Positions 1 to 7,556 of a stretch of DNA of 8,460 nt are shown here, in pieces; positions within the stretch are counted from its first letter, which is position 1, and every line of letters begins with the position of its first letter. The stretch is from Tannerella sp. (lineage in GTDB: Bacteria; Bacteroidota; Bacteroidia; Bacteroidales; Tannerellaceae), in contig JAITPL010000220.1 in NCBI GenBank assembly GCA_031289445.1, positions 1 through 8,460 of the forward strand. The letters are read 5' to 3'. The translations under genes were made by a program, and so were the position numbers. The notes under the pieces are model-generated. The model was not told the origin of the DNA and searched no databases. It worked only from the letters and a program-made list of their open reading frames with translations.

Positions 1-126
1 TCGTTCTGGTTTAAGCAAACAGGAGCAAAATTTGTCAAAGACGGACGTCTTTACAACATCAAACGACAATTCCAACATTCACAGGCTCGAAAGGCGGAGA
101 TAAATTTTTTGAAAGACAGAATCTAA
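1..126 (+). CDS. C-terminal fragment of a DUF5131 (phage Gp37/Gp68-like) protein
   Basis: Frame 1 is open from the window edge to a TAA at 124-126 and gives 41 residues. The fragment reads FWFKQTGAKFVKDGRLYNI, followed by a basic stretch (KRQFQHSQARKAEINF). From memory, the pattern FWFKQTG..., a KDG turn, then QHSQARKA is the usual C-terminus of DUF5131/Gp37-Gp68 proteins, which occur in phages and on bacterial chromosomes and whose biochemical role is not established. The start and most of the gene lie outside the window, so length and catalytic residues cannot be judged. The gene converges on the yjbR-like gene across a 210-bp AT-rich spacer. The coding call is fairly safe because residue composition ends sharply at the stop. 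The family call rests on a short tail only. Confidence 0.6.
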   Translation, partial: SFWFKQTGAKFVKDGRLYNIKRQFQHSQARKAEINFLKDRI

Positions 127-130
127 TATT

Positions 131-223
131 AATTGAGAATTGAGAATTAAATTACGACTTTTGGCTGATGACTTTTGACCTCTTCTATCTTTTAATTTTT
201 TAATTTTTAATTGAATTTCTAAC
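131..223. repeat. AT-rich intergenic repeat, copy A
   Basis: A tandem GAGAATT pair is followed by a 26-bp block at 141-166 that recurs at 278-303 with 25 of 26 bases identical. The block is followed by TTAATTTTTTAATTTTTAA-type sequence and TTGAATTTCTAA, which also recur in copy B. The block GACTTTTGGCTGATGACTTTTGACC is itself internally repetitive. This style of sequence (GAGAATTGAGAATTAA, then TTTTTAATTGAATTTC) is familiar from Bacteroidales intergenic regions. No coding potential is seen. Confidence 0.65.
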
Positions 224-249
224 TTCTAATTTCTAACTTGAAAAGGCCT

Positions 250-268
250 TATTGTACCAAGTACAATA
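250..268. promoter_or_regulatory. 19-bp perfect palindrome (TATTGTAC-CAA-GTACAATA)
   Basis: Two 8-base arms are perfectly complementary around a 3-base centre. It sits between the two AT-rich repeat copies in the convergent intergenic region. A palindrome with the same outer seven bases and the same total length occurs at 7671-7689. It could be a transcription-factor operator, a weak bidirectional terminator hairpin, or part of the mobile repeat. The sequence alone does not decide. Confidence 0.45.
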
Positions 269-272
269 TCTA

Positions 273-336
273 TTAATTGAGAATTAAATCACGACTTTTG
301 GCTACTTCTACCTTTTAATTTTTAATTGAATTTCTA
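273..336. repeat. AT-rich intergenic repeat, copy B
   Basis: This is the shorter second copy of the element at 131-223. It starts with the perfect inverted repeat TTAATT-GAG-AATTAA (273-287), carries the shared 26-bp block at 278-303, then CTTCTACCTTTTAATTTT and TTGAATTTCTA up to the yjbR-like stop codon. It lacks the second ACTTTTGACC unit and one TAATTTTT unit of copy A. It lies in the 3' region of two convergent genes and may supply weak terminators, but no GC-rich stem with a T-run is visible. Confidence 0.6.
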
Positions 337-693
337 CTATAGATTTTTATATTCTTCCCGCTTTGATTTTGGAAGTTTTTTAATCACTTCCTCGATGGAA
401 TGGCGAATCCATTTTTTCACGCCTTCATCGTGCATTTCGCAGTTCGGATAAATCGTGATCCAATACTTTTTGTTAAAATGATAAGCCGGCTCAACGCAGG
501 GATAATGTTCCCTCAGTTCAATAGCTTTTTCAGGGTCGCATTTGAGGGTAATCTGTAGCTCCGGTCTTTCCAGTGGAATGAGGGCAAACATTTTCCCTTC
601 CACTTTCAAGACCAGAGAAACATCATCGAAAGGAAAACTTGCGGTAGTTCCTTTCAGAGACATGCAGTATTGGTGTAGTTCTTCGACGTTCAT
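337..693 (-). CDS. MmcQ/YjbR family protein
   Basis: The 118-residue protein starts MNVEELHQYCMSLKGTTASFPFDD and contains LKVEGKMFALIPLE, then LKCDPEKAIELREHYP, then AYHFNKKYWITI. It ends in a basic helix with IRHSIEEVIKKLP. This order is the standard MmcQ/YjbR signature, a small CyaY-like alpha/beta fold often annotated as DNA-binding. Its real cellular role is poorly known, and the usual length is about 115-120 residues, so the gene looks complete and intact. It is a cytoplasmic protein with no signal peptide or membrane segment. The start at 693 is supported by a good promoter 24-55 bases upstream and by the family N-terminus (M-N-x-E-E-L-x-x-Y-C-x-S-L). No Shine-Dalgarno is visible. It is transcribed alone, converging on the DUF5131-like gene and lying downstream of, but not tightly linked to, the sulfatase operon. 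Confidence 0.88.
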   Translation of the reverse strand: MNVEELHQYCMSLKGTTASFPFDDVSLVLKVEGKMFALIPLERPELQITLKCDPEKAIELREHYPCVEPAYHFNKKYWITIYPNCEMHDEGVKKWIRHSIEEVIKKLPKSKREEYKNL

Positions 694-716
694 CTTTTAC
701 CAACTTAAATCTCCCG

Positions 717-748
717 CAAAAGTACATAAAAATATTGAGATTTACAAA
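717..748 (-). promoter_or_regulatory. Promoter of the yjbR-like gene
   Basis: On the minus strand a TTTG (748-745) is followed by 20 bases and then TACTTTTG (724-717), matching the Bacteroidetes -33 TTTG and -7 TAnnTTTG elements at normal spacing. The predicted transcript starts near 711, giving a leader of about 20 nt before the ATG at 693. This separates the gene from the sulfatase operon upstream. Confidence 0.7.
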
Positions 749-850
749 TGCGAAGAATGAAAGCTAAAACTTTTTTGATGCGCTATGAAAAATGGTTAGC
801 GGTACGATAGAGGAGAAAACCTGACGGATTTCGTGTACGAGTGGAGACTT

Positions 851-2587
851 TTAATCCGGCGCCGGATAGACAAGTGTGCGGGTAGCCCAGGCTTCGTAGT
901 CGGTAATCATCTGCTTCAAACGGTCGGGATGTTCGGCGGCGACATCATTACGTTCAGTACGGTCGGTGTTGAGGTCATACAGCTCCCATGCCGCTTTGCG
1001 ACCGGGCTGTATTATCTTCCAACCGTCAAAACTCATCAACGCTTTCTCGTTAAAATGTTCAAAACCGATAACAGAATGACCTTCTCGACGTCCTTCTTTC
1101 AAAATCGGAACAATACTTATGCCTTCGTAAGGTTGTATCTCATTACCGTTGTATCGGCTCGGATACTTGGCTTTTGTAAGGTCGAGGACGGTAGCCATGA
1201 CGTCTATTATATGACATGTAGAAGCTGTGATTAAACCTTTGTCAACCTTGATACCGTCAGGCCAGTGAGCAATCGCCGGCGTGCAGATACCGCCTTCATA
1301 CATCTTCGCTTTCCAGAAACGGAAAGGCATATTGGCGACGTTAGCCCATTCGGGGCCGAGCGAGGCGTATGTTATCTCCGGTCCGGGCAGCGCTTCCTTG
1401 TTCTTGGGATAAATCATCGGAGCGCCGTCGCGTAGCATATCGGGGCGGTCATTCTCTCCGGGCGAATAGTTCTGACATATTTCGGGACTGCATCCGTTGT
1501 CCGACATAAAGAGTATCAGCGTGTTATCCAACTCGCCTGATTCTTCGAGCGCCCTAATCACACGACCTATACCCTGGTCCATGCGGTCAATCATCGCTGC
1601 GTGGACAGCCATGGCGCGGGCGTCCCAAGCGCTGTCCGGATTAGCTTCCCACTCGCTTTTTGAGCGGCGATCGGTCAGGAACTCTTCGTAATCCTTGAAG
1701 ATACCGAGTTTTTTCATCCTTTCGTAACGCGCGTCGCGTATTGCCTCCCAACCGACTTTATATACATCTTCATATTTCTTAATATCCTCTTCCAAAGCGT
1801 GCAGCGGCCAGTGAGGCGAGTGATACGAGAGATACATGAAAAAAGGATTTTCGGACTGCGAATAGCGGTTGATGTATGAAATAGCGCTGTCGGTCAGGGC
1901 AATCGTACTGTAATAATTGCTCGGAACCTCATCTACAGGCTCTTCACCGTTGACAAGGCTGAAAGGGTCGAAGTAATCAACCACTCCATAAATAGTGCCG
2001 TAGAAATCCTCGAAGCCGCGATGGGTCGGATAGTTTTCCTTAGGAGCAAATTCTTCGTGGCGCACCTGATGAGCGAGCCAGAGACGCTGGTCTTCGCGCA
2101 GAGGCGTCTCGGCCACGTGCCACTTGCCAATCATCCCTGTCTGATAGCCTGCCGAGCGTAATACTTCGGCTATTGTAACGCCGTTGTGCGTCATAGTGCC
2201 TCGATAGCCGGGCAGGTTTTGCTCGAAAGTCATGCGACCAATACCGGCCTGATGCGGATAGAGGCCGGTCAGCAGAGAAGCACGTGTAGGACAGCTGCGT
2301 CCGGCATTATAGAAACGGCTGAAACGCAGTCCGTTAGCCGCCAAACGGTCGAGGTTGGGCGTTTGAACTTCACCTCCATAGCAACCTATATCCGAATAGC
2401 CGAGGTCGTCGGCCAGAATCAGCAGGATATTGGGGCGTTTTGCCTGTTGTTCTTTGTCGGACTGCGTGCAAGCGGTCAGAAGAGTGCAAGCCGCCGAAGC
2501 CACAGACACAACATAAAATTGAGAAACAGCGTTCGGCCCAAGCAAATGGAGAAACGAAGTTCGGCCTGAGTCAATGGATAATTTCAT
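851..2587 (-). CDS. Ser-type arylsulfatase (sulfatase family S1), predicted lipoprotein
   Basis: The 578-residue protein is a formylglycine-dependent sulfatase that hydrolyses sulfate esters. Metal-site residues are D60-D61 (ILADDLGYSD) and D363-N364 (FMSDNG). The signature S98-C-P-T-R102-A-S-L-L-T-G carries the residue to be oxidised. Further active-site matches are K155/H157 (GKWHV), H259 (SPHWP) and K426 (FRFWKAK). Serine at position 98 makes it Ser-type, so maturation needs an anaerobic radical-SAM sulfatase-maturating enzyme, not seen here. Overall order resembles Pseudomonas AtsA (SulfAtlas S1_4 by memory; inference). The N-terminus ends in a lipobox L37-T-A-C40, followed by TQSDKEQ, so it is probably a membrane-anchored lipoprotein facing the periplasm or surface. 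The start at 2587 is the only in-frame ATG before the lipobox and lies 12 bp after the susD-like stop. The n-region is unusually long (about 23 residues) and comes from a 28-bp duplication. The substrate is unknown. Confidence 0.93.
   Translation of the reverse strand: MKLSIDSGRTSFLHLLGPNAVSQFYVVSVASAACTLLTACTQSDKEQQAKRPNILLILADDLGYSDIGCYGGEVQTPNLDRLAANGLRFSRFYNAGRSCPTRASLLTGLYPHQAGIGRMTFEQNLPGYRGTMTHNGVTIAEVLRSAGYQTGMIGKWHVAETPLREDQRLWLAHQVRHEEFAPKENYPTHRGFEDFYGTIYGVVDYFDPFSLVNGEEPVDEVPSNYYSTIALTDSAISYINRYSQSENPFFMYLSYHSPHWPLHALEEDIKKYEDVYKVGWEAIRDARYERMKKLGIFKDYEEFLTDRRSKSEWEANPDSAWDARAMAVHAAMIDRMDQGIGRVIRALEESGELDNTLILFMSDNGCSPEICQNYSPGENDRPDMLRDGAPMIYPKNKEALPGPEITYASLGPEWANVANMPFRFWKAKMYEGGICTPAIAHWPDGIKVDKGLITASTCHIIDVMATVLDLTKAKYPSRYNGNEIQPYEGISIVPILKEGRREGHSVIGFEHFNEKALMSFDGWKIIQPGRKAAWELYDLNTDRTERNDVAAEHPDRLKQMITDYEAWATRTLVYPAPD
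2521..2576. repeat. Two tandem imperfect 28-bp repeats in the sulfatase signal peptide
   Basis: Bases 2521-2548 and 2549-2576 align without gaps at 21 of 28 positions. Both begin GAGAAAC, share GTTCGGCC in the middle and end AATG. They encode residues 4-22 of the sulfatase precursor, but since 28 is not a multiple of three the two copies are read in different frames. Deleting one copy puts translation from the ATG at 2587 out of frame and into a TGA about 28 codons in. Confidence 0.7.
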
Positions 2588-2599
2588 ACATAATTTTGT

Positions 2600-4216
2600 T
2601 TATTCCCATCCTGTATTTTGGCTGAGATTATTATTGAGTTGTCGTTCGTTGTAAGGGATAGGCCAGAGATAGTCGCGTGCCGTGAATTTCTTCTTGTAGT
2701 CGGTCGTTATGGTAACCGGTTGACCGCTTGTTTTGTCCAAATAAGTCATACCGGTAATCTTATCCATATTGCAGACATTTTCGGCTATTTTCCAGCGACG
2801 TATATCAAAGAAGCGGCTGCCTTCGAGGGCTAGTTCGGCCAATCGTTCATAGCGAACAGCTTCACGGAGGGCGCTTTGCGAGGTCAATCCCGCAAGAACA
2901 GGCATATTGACGTCAGCGCGTTGACGCACCTCGTTGATATACTTCAAAGCGAGGTCCGGCTCGGCGTTCAGTTCTATTCGTGCTTCGGCGGCTGTAAGCA
3001 ACACCTCGGCATATCGGATAATAATAAAATTGATGCCGCAGTTGGTACGGTTGCTCTGACCGATATCTTCGGCATTAATGTATTTTTTTGGCAGCAATCC
3101 GGTTTTAGAAACTTGGTAGGAAGCGCCTATCACGTCGGACGAACTGCTCCATCCCGGACGTGAATCGTAGATCGCACCGTTTGGCAGCTCGTCGCCCGGC
3201 ACATAAAGAGTGTATGACAGGCGAGGGTCCCGATTGCTGTACGGATCGGCAGGGTTGTAAGTAGGGTCTTCGGATATTTTTTTGCCGTTTACAGTTTCAT
3301 AAGCGTCAACTAACTGACTGACAGGCGAAATCTGCGAACCGTTGTTGCCTAAAGAGACTGCTCCAAAATTATTCATGACCGAATTTTGATATACATCTTT
3401 GATAAATTGTTTATCGAAAATCACTTCTTTACTGTTCTCGTCGGCGTAGGTAAAGAGGTCTTTATATTTAGGAAGCAACTCATAAACGCCAAGCGCAATT
3501 ACCGCATCGGCAGCCGTTTTTGCCTTCTCGAAATAGTTTGCCTGGCGTGCATCGGTATTCGTAACATTTCCGGCAGCAAAAAGCATTGTACGTGCAAGGA
3601 TTGCGAGGGCGGCGCCTTTCGTAACGCGGCCTTTTGCAGTGGTCGTAGCCGGCAAGGCGTTGACTGCGCCCGATATTTCATTATAGATGAAATCATAAAT
3701 TTCGGAAACCGGCGTGCGTGTCAATTCCTTCGCTTCGCCGATTCCGATAGGGTCTTTGACAAGCGGTACATCTCCAAAATATGAAACCAATCGCGCATAA
3801 AAATAAGCCCGCAGCGTCCGCACTTCGGCGGTATAGCGGTCAACGGCTGCTTTGTCGGCTGGCGTTATCTTATCTACCGAGACGAGATAGTCATTGCAAT
3901 GGCGTATGCCTTTGTACAAATCATTCCACGTATTCTGGAAAATGCCGGTTTGCGGGTCGGCTATGCTCGCTTCTACCTTTGTTTCGTCGGATGTCTCGAA
4001 TGTAGCGCGAGCAATATCGCTCATTTCGTCGCGTCCGATAATAGTACTATGACTTTCGAGGAAGCGATAAACCGCGTTCGACGCATATTCGGCGTCCTTG
4101 TCCGTTTGCCAGTAAACTTCGGACGAGAGGCGGTCGGTAGGTATGGTATCCAGCACGTCGCCGCATCCGGCCAGTGTGATAGAAGATAAAATCAGATATA
4201 TAGATATTTTTTGCAT
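2600..4216 (-). CDS. SusD/RagB-family outer-membrane glycan-binding lipoprotein
   Basis: The 538-residue protein has a short lipoprotein signal peptide ending LAGC, with C18 as the lipidated residue. The mature start GDVLDTIPTDRLSSEVYW is typical of the family. The first half carries the TPR-like helical part, with RTLRAYFYARLVSYFGDVPLV near residues 133-154 matching the conserved R-A-x-x-Y-x-x-L-x-x-x-(Y/F)-G-D-V-P-L motif. The second half has RYAEVLLTAAEARIEL, then NEVRQRA, then LRE.VRYERLAELALEGSRFFDIRRW, and ends with YLWPIPYNERQLNNNLSQNTGWE, the usual SusD/RagB tail. It sits on the cell surface as a lid on its SusC partner and helps capture oligosaccharides. It starts 14 bp after the susC-like stop and is followed 12 bp later by the sulfatase, so the three are surely cotranscribed. 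Length is normal for the family and no defects are seen. Ligand specificity cannot be inferred. Confidence 0.95.
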   Translation of the reverse strand: MQKISIYLILSSITLAGCGDVLDTIPTDRLSSEVYWQTDKDAEYASNAVYRFLESHSTIIGRDEMSDIARATFETSDETKVEASIADPQTGIFQNTWNDLYKGIRHCNDYLVSVDKITPADKAAVDRYTAEVRTLRAYFYARLVSYFGDVPLVKDPIGIGEAKELTRTPVSEIYDFIYNEISGAVNALPATTTAKGRVTKGAALAILARTMLFAAGNVTNTDARQANYFEKAKTAADAVIALGVYELLPKYKDLFTYADENSKEVIFDKQFIKDVYQNSVMNNFGAVSLGNNGSQISPVSQLVDAYETVNGKKISEDPTYNPADPYSNRDPRLSYTLYVPGDELPNGAIYDSRPGWSSSSDVIGASYQVSKTGLLPKKYINAEDIGQSNRTNCGINFIIIRYAEVLLTAAEARIELNAEPDLALKYINEVRQRADVNMPVLAGLTSQSALREAVRYERLAELALEGSRFFDIRRWKIAENVCNMDKITGMTYLDKTSGQPVTITTDYKKKFTARDYLWPIPYNERQLNNNLSQNTGWE

Positions 4217-4230
4217 ATAAAATACATTTT

Positions 4231-7200
4231 TTAAAACGTTAAATTAAGACCTATTGTATAGACCGAAGTCTGTGGATAATAGAGGAAGCGACCCGACACA
4301 AATTCGGGATCAAGCCCCCATTCCTTGAGAGGAGAGAATGTCAGTATATTGCTACCTGCAAGATAGATACGCACTTTGTCGATTAAAGCGAGGCGGCTCA
4401 AGTTCTGCGGAACAGTATAGCCTAACTGTATGTTTTTCAGACGGATATAATTAGCTTCGACTACCCAGTAATCCGACATCATGGCGTTATAGTCAACGCT
4501 CTTGCGGGGTTTCGGAAAACGTGCATCGAGATTGTCGGGAGTCCAGTAATCCTTGAATATATCGAGTGTAAAGCCCTCAAAATTACCACCTTCGGCAAGT
4601 GCGCCCGAAACGCGCGTTTGAGCATCCATAACACCTTGGAACATAAATGAGAAGTCGAAACCTCGCCAAGCTACATTAGCGCTCAAAGCATAAGGGAAGC
4701 GCGGAAACTCGTCGCCTATAACGGTCATGTCTTCAGCATCAATTTTCTTGTCTTCGTTGCGGTCGATATATTTGATATCGCCTGCCGACATACGGCTGTC
4801 ATAACGCGGGTAGTCATTGTCAATATCCGCTTGAGTGAGCAATCCGCCTGTTTGGTAGCCCCAGTACGAGTTCACTGCATAGCCTTCGCGAACTGTAGTG
4901 ATTACGTCCGCCGTGCCGCCGCTCACCGTAGGATTGGCTCCTCCGAGACTGATTACTTCGTTTTTATTGTTAGCGATATTGAAATGCAGCCCATAAGAGA
5001 CTTCGCCTGTGTTATCGCGCCAGTCGAGCGCTAATTCAAAGCCTCTATTATCGACAATAGCGGCGTTCTGTACCGGCGCATCAAGTCCGATAGTACCTGA
5101 AATAGGCAGACTTACGAGGATGCCGTCAGTACGTTTATAATAGTAATCGGCGGTAACAGTCAGGCGATTGCGCAGAAATCCGGCGTCGATACCAATATCC
5201 GTCTGCGTACTCTCTTCCCAACGTAAATCTTTGTTAGCCAAAGATGTCTGCATATATCCCTGAACTACCTCATTATTAAAGTTATACGTTGTAGATGTGT
5301 ATGATTCGTAAAAAGCGTAAAGACCTGCCGTCTGGTTACCGGTCTTGCCCCATGAGCCGCGTATTTTCAGGTCTGATATGAAATCGCGCAGACCGTCGCT
5401 CCAGAACGCTTCGTTGGATACTCGCCAGCCTGCCGAGAACGAAGGGAAAGTGCCATACTGGTTGTCGCCTGTGAAGCGCGAAGTGCCGTCGTAGCGCAAA
5501 TTGGCTTCTATCAGATAGCGGTTGTCATAGTTGTAATTCAATCGACCAAAATAGGAACGAAGAGCGTACTCATTATTATATCCGTAACTTTTCCATGAAC
5601 TTTCGGAACCCATGTTGATTGACTGCAGATAGTTATTGTAGAAATCTTGCCTGTAGGCTTGATTGTGCGACCATTTATTTTCAATCTGCGAGAAACCTGC
5701 CAGCGCCTGCAACGAGTGTTTACCTATCCGTTTCTCATAGTTAAGCAACGTGTTGAGCGTATATTCGCTAATGTCTTCGCGATAATCGTCCATACTGTTG
5801 CGAGAGATGTCGCGTGTGCGCTGGCGGGTCGCCGAAGGATTATAGGCCTCGTCGCGAGCGGTGGCGCCCCAGTCGAGAAAGTTAGTATCCACTATCTTAT
5901 AAGCGTTAGTGAAGGCTACAGTCTTATTGTAGGCATATCTCTGCGCATACTGCAGGGTGAATTTCAGTCCATCGAAAATATTCAGCTCGGCTTTCAGATT
6001 GCCTATAAACAGGTTATTAGTCTGCTTGTTATCGCCTGCCTGCTCGGCCAATGCCAGCGGGTTGGCGTTTTTGTTACCAAGTCCGTAAGAGCCGTCGGCA
6101 TAGCGTGGCACTACAAACTGCGTCGCATGATACATCGAATAGAATATGCCGCCACCGTTGACGTCATAGTCATAAGCGCCGACGGGAGCTAATGATGAAC
6201 GGACTCGGAAGTTGGCGTCGGCTGAGAGTTTTAGCCCCTTAAACGGCTTAAAATCAGTATTTACGCGCACTTCCTTAATATCCGAATTGAAGTTTGATAT
6301 GATGCCGTCCTGGTCGTAATAACGCAGCCCCATCAGCCCTTTGGCTTTATCGTTGCCACCGCTGACGGTCAGACTGTAATTCTGCTGCAAAGCGCTGCTA
6401 TAAACCACGTCTTGCCACTGATTGGCAGGGCGATAGGTTATAGGGTCGCTGTTATGCTTGTCGGTCCATTCCTGAATGAATGTATCGGAATAGCGGGGAT
6501 TTTGTCCTGCGTTTTGGAAGGCATAGTTTTGCTGACGCATGTAAGTTGCCGATTCCATGTGAGTTGTCTTGTTTGTAACATCTTGCGACCCCCAATAAGT
6601 ATTGAGATTGATTTTGACGTCGCCTTCGCTGCCGCGCTTGGTTGTAACCAGTACTACACCGTTAGCTGCCCGCGAGCCGTAAATCGCTGTCGTAGAGGCG
6701 TCCTTTAGGATGGAGATATTATCTATATCATCGGGATTGACGTCCGAGATACGCTGCTCGACGCCATCAACAAGCAACAGCGCGTCACTGTTGTTGATAG
6801 TAGTGATGCCCCGTATGCGCAGAGTTGTATTGGCACGCCCCGGAGAGCCTCCCTTGTCGAGGATGGTCAAGCCCGGAGATACGCCTTGTAATGCGGCTGT
6901 TGTGCTGTTAGCCAGCCGATTGATGCTCTCGCTTTTGATACTACCGACAGCGCCTGTAATGCTCAGTTTTTTCTGTTGACCGTAGCCCACAACTACCACT
7001 TCCTCAAGTGCTTGCGTGTTTTCGGTCAGGATTATGCGTAGATAGCTCTGAGAGGCTACGTTGACCGATTGAGTAAGATAACCTATATAGGAAATCTGTA
7101 GCACGGCGCCCTCACTTACCGTTAACTCAAACTCGCCTACGCCATTAGAGATAACACCGTTAGTAGCGCCTTTTTCGATGATGACGGCGCCTGTAACAGG

Positions 7201-7368
7201 TTCTCCCAACTCGTCGAGGATGAGGCCGCTGATTTTGCGTCCTGCCTGCCTCTGCTGCGTAGCGTTTTCGGCCTCTAAGTTCACGCCGGCAAGATTGTTT
7301 GCGCCCGCCTGAAGCGTGAATCCAAACAGCGTCAAAACTACTACATGTAATAAAATTGGTACTTTCAT
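4231..7368 (-). CDS. SusC/RagA-family TonB-dependent outer-membrane transporter
   Basis: The 1045-residue protein has a signal peptide (MKVPILLHVVVLTLFGFTLQAGA). A carboxypeptidase-regulatory-like domain follows at about residues 45-118 (ISGLILDELGEPVTGAVI ... ISYIGY). Next come a TonB-box-like segment EEVVVVGYG (122-130) and the plug (about 135-246), with LQGVSPGLTI, TLRIRGITTINNSDALLLVDGV and LKDASTTAIYGSRAANGVVLVTTKRG. The rest is a 22-strand-type barrel ending in a terminal phenylalanine (YTIGLNLTF), the usual signal for outer-membrane assembly. It imports SusD-captured ligands using TonB-ExbBD energy. No STN domain precedes the regulatory-like domain, so it is not the sigma-regulator type of SusC. 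Length is normal. It is the first gene of the operon, with a clear promoter 120 bp upstream and a structured leader. The ATG at 7368 is supported by the signal peptide immediately following it. Confidence 0.96.
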   Translation of the reverse strand: MKVPILLHVVVLTLFGFTLQAGANNLAGVNLEAENATQQRQAGRKISGLILDELGEPVTGAVIIEKGATNGVISNGVGEFELTVSEGAVLQISYIGYLTQSVNVASQSYLRIILTENTQALEEVVVVGYGQQKKLSITGAVGSIKSESINRLANSTTAALQGVSPGLTILDKGGSPGRANTTLRIRGITTINNSDALLLVDGVEQRISDVNPDDIDNISILKDASTTAIYGSRAANGVVLVTTKRGSEGDVKINLNTYWGSQDVTNKTTHMESATYMRQQNYAFQNAGQNPRYSDTFIQEWTDKHNSDPITYRPANQWQDVVYSSALQQNYSLTVSGGNDKAKGLMGLRYYDQDGIISNFNSDIKEVRVNTDFKPFKGLKLSADANFRVRSSLAPVGAYDYDVNGGGIFYSMYHATQFVVPRYADGSYGLGNKNANPLALAEQAGDNKQTNNLFIGNLKAELNIFDGLKFTLQYAQRYAYNKTVAFTNAYKIVDTNFLDWGATARDEAYNPSATRQRTRDISRNSMDDYREDISEYTLNTLLNYEKRIGKHSLQALAGFSQIENKWSHNQAYRQDFYNNYLQSINMGSESSWKSYGYNNEYALRSYFGRLNYNYDNRYLIEANLRYDGTSRFTGDNQYGTFPSFSAGWRVSNEAFWSDGLRDFISDLKIRGSWGKTGNQTAGLYAFYESYTSTTYNFNNEVVQGYMQTSLANKDLRWEESTQTDIGIDAGFLRNRLTVTADYYYKRTDGILVSLPISGTIGLDAPVQNAAIVDNRGFELALDWRDNTGEVSYGLHFNIANNKNEVISLGGANPTVSGGTADVITTVREGYAVNSYWGYQTGGLLTQADIDNDYPRYDSRMSAGDIKYIDRNEDKKIDAEDMTVIGDEFPRFPYALSANVAWRGFDFSFMFQGVMDAQTRVSGALAEGGNFEGFTLDIFKDYWTPDNLDARFPKPRKSVDYNAMMSDYWVVEANYIRLKNIQLGYTVPQNLSRLALIDKVRIYLAGSNILTFSPLKEWGLDPEFVSGRFLYYPQTSVYTIGLNLTF

Positions 7369-7410
7369 GTTTGTAATATTTTAATATTCAATTATTTCCC
7401 TACCGTAAGC

Positions 7411-7465
7411 GCCGACAATAAGTCCGTTAGCCGTAACTGCATCGAAGCGATTACAACAGTCGGCT
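7411..7465 (-). promoter_or_regulatory. Structured 5' leader of the susC operon with competing pairings
   Basis: On the transcript (minus strand) AGCCG+ACTG (7465-7457) can pair with CAGT+CGGCT (7439-7436 and 7433-7429), with a two-base bulge, and an inner ATCG-CTT-CGAT hairpin (7451-7441) sits in the loop. Part of the same left arm, GCCGAC (7464-7459), is also perfectly complementary to GTCGGC further downstream (7416-7411). The two pairings exclude each other. No T-run follows either, so this does not look like a simple transcription attenuator. A role in translation or RNA stability is possible but unproven. Confidence 0.35.
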
Positions 7466-7487
7466 TTTTAGCACAAGAAAATTTTTG

Positions 7488-7518
7488 CAAAGGTACGGCT
7501 TTTGTGCCATATAGCAAA
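7488..7518 (-). promoter_or_regulatory. Promoter of the susC-susD-sulfatase operon
   Basis: On the minus strand TTTG (7518-7515) is followed by 19 bases and TACCTTTG (7495-7488), a near-ideal Bacteroidetes primary-sigma promoter. Transcription should start near 7481, leaving a leader of about 110 nt before the susC-like ATG. Because it fits the housekeeping sigma consensus so well, the operon need not depend on the divergent ECF sigma factor for initiation. Confidence 0.8.
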
Positions 7519-7537
7519 TACCATCTTTATGGTATTT
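7516..7537. promoter_or_regulatory. Perfect 9-bp-arm inverted repeat over the susC -33 element
   Basis: Arms AAATACCAT (7516-7524) and ATGGTATTT (7529-7537) are perfectly complementary around CTTT. The left arm overlaps the TTTG -33 element of the susC promoter, so a dimeric regulator bound here would touch the promoter directly. On the plus strand the right arm runs into a six-T tract (7535-7540), so a rho-independent terminator is the alternative reading, though no plus-strand gene ends nearby. Operator is the preferred call. Confidence 0.5.
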
Positions 7538-7556
7538 TTTCTAAATTCCAACAGAT

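Noticed and set aside
250..268. The palindrome as an AraR-type operator
   Set aside because: The TTGTAC/GTACAA core recalls such sites, but the spacing differs and no arabinose gene or regulator is present.
127..336. The AT-rich repeats as an insertion-sequence end or attachment site
   Set aside because: No transposase, integrase or tRNA gene is visible, and the copies are direct rather than inverted.
781..801. Small hairpin CGCTA ... TAGCG as a terminator for the sulfatase operon
   Set aside because: The stem is only 5 bp with an 11-base loop, and on the minus strand it is followed by CATCAAAAAAG, not a T-run.
5647..6192. A 181-codon open frame on the plus strand inside the susC-like gene
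   Set aside because: It lies antisense within a complete, well-recognised TonB-dependent transporter and its translation resembles no family.
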